From positions 1 to 7,104 of the forward strand of contig CAIVDH010000095.1 in assembly GCA_903904635.1 (NCBI GenBank): a stretch of DNA of 7,104 nt, in the 5' to 3' direction. Position 1 is the stretch's first letter. Every line of letters begins with the position of its first letter. The DNA is from an uncultured Burkholderiales bacterium (lineage in GTDB: Bacteria; Pseudomonadota; Gammaproteobacteria; Burkholderiales; Burkholderiaceae_D). The notes below the pieces were generated by a model. The model saw only the letters and a program-made list of their open reading frames with translations. It was not told where the DNA came from and did no database searches. This document shows, piece by piece, positions 7,070 to 7,104 of the stretch. Both the position numbers and the translations under genes were made by a program.

Positions 7070-7104
7070 AAAATCACGAGCAGTAAAATCTTCGCTGTTA
7101 AAAA

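Overview
This window looks like an ordinary chromosomal housekeeping segment from a betaproteobacterium, probably order Burkholderiales and possibly Oxalobacteraceae. That placement is an inference from the style of the GroES, GroEL and PyrF proteins, the moderate GC content, and the combination of a CIRCE operator with a sigma-32-like promoter on groESL. I see no rRNA or tRNA gene, CRISPR array, insertion sequence, phage gene or other sign of recent transfer.

Layout: the left end holds the groES-groEL chaperonin operon on the minus strand. groEL is cut by the window edge after 356 codons. Upstream of groES lie a leader of about 120 nt with a hairpin, a perfect CIRCE operator, and a strong promoter whose -10 box touches the operator. 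A 225-bp stretch rich in short inverted repeats separates this promoter from a plus-strand pirin-family gene. The pirin gene converges, with one base between them, on a minus-strand gene of the ornithine cyclodeaminase / mu-crystallin family, most likely a ketimine (pyrroline-2-carboxylate type) reductase. That gene diverges from dacB (PBP4, plus strand), with predicted promoters that share a -35 region. dacB converges on a minus-strand EamA/DMT transporter gene. The transporter diverges from pyrF (orotidine 5'-phosphate decarboxylase), which is followed by an AT-rich tail with a repeated palindrome.

How the genes relate: only groES and groEL clearly form an operon. The other five genes alternate in strand and look like independent units: a redox or metal cupin, an amino-acid-derived imine reductase, peptidoglycan trimming, metabolite export and pyrimidine synthesis. 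I found no novel multi-gene system. The points most worth a second look are regulatory (the stacked sigma-70 / sigma-32-like / CIRCE control of groESL, and the hairpin array before the pirin gene) and two protein details (loss of the ornithine cyclodeaminase signature aspartate, and the Cys-ending signal peptide of DacB).
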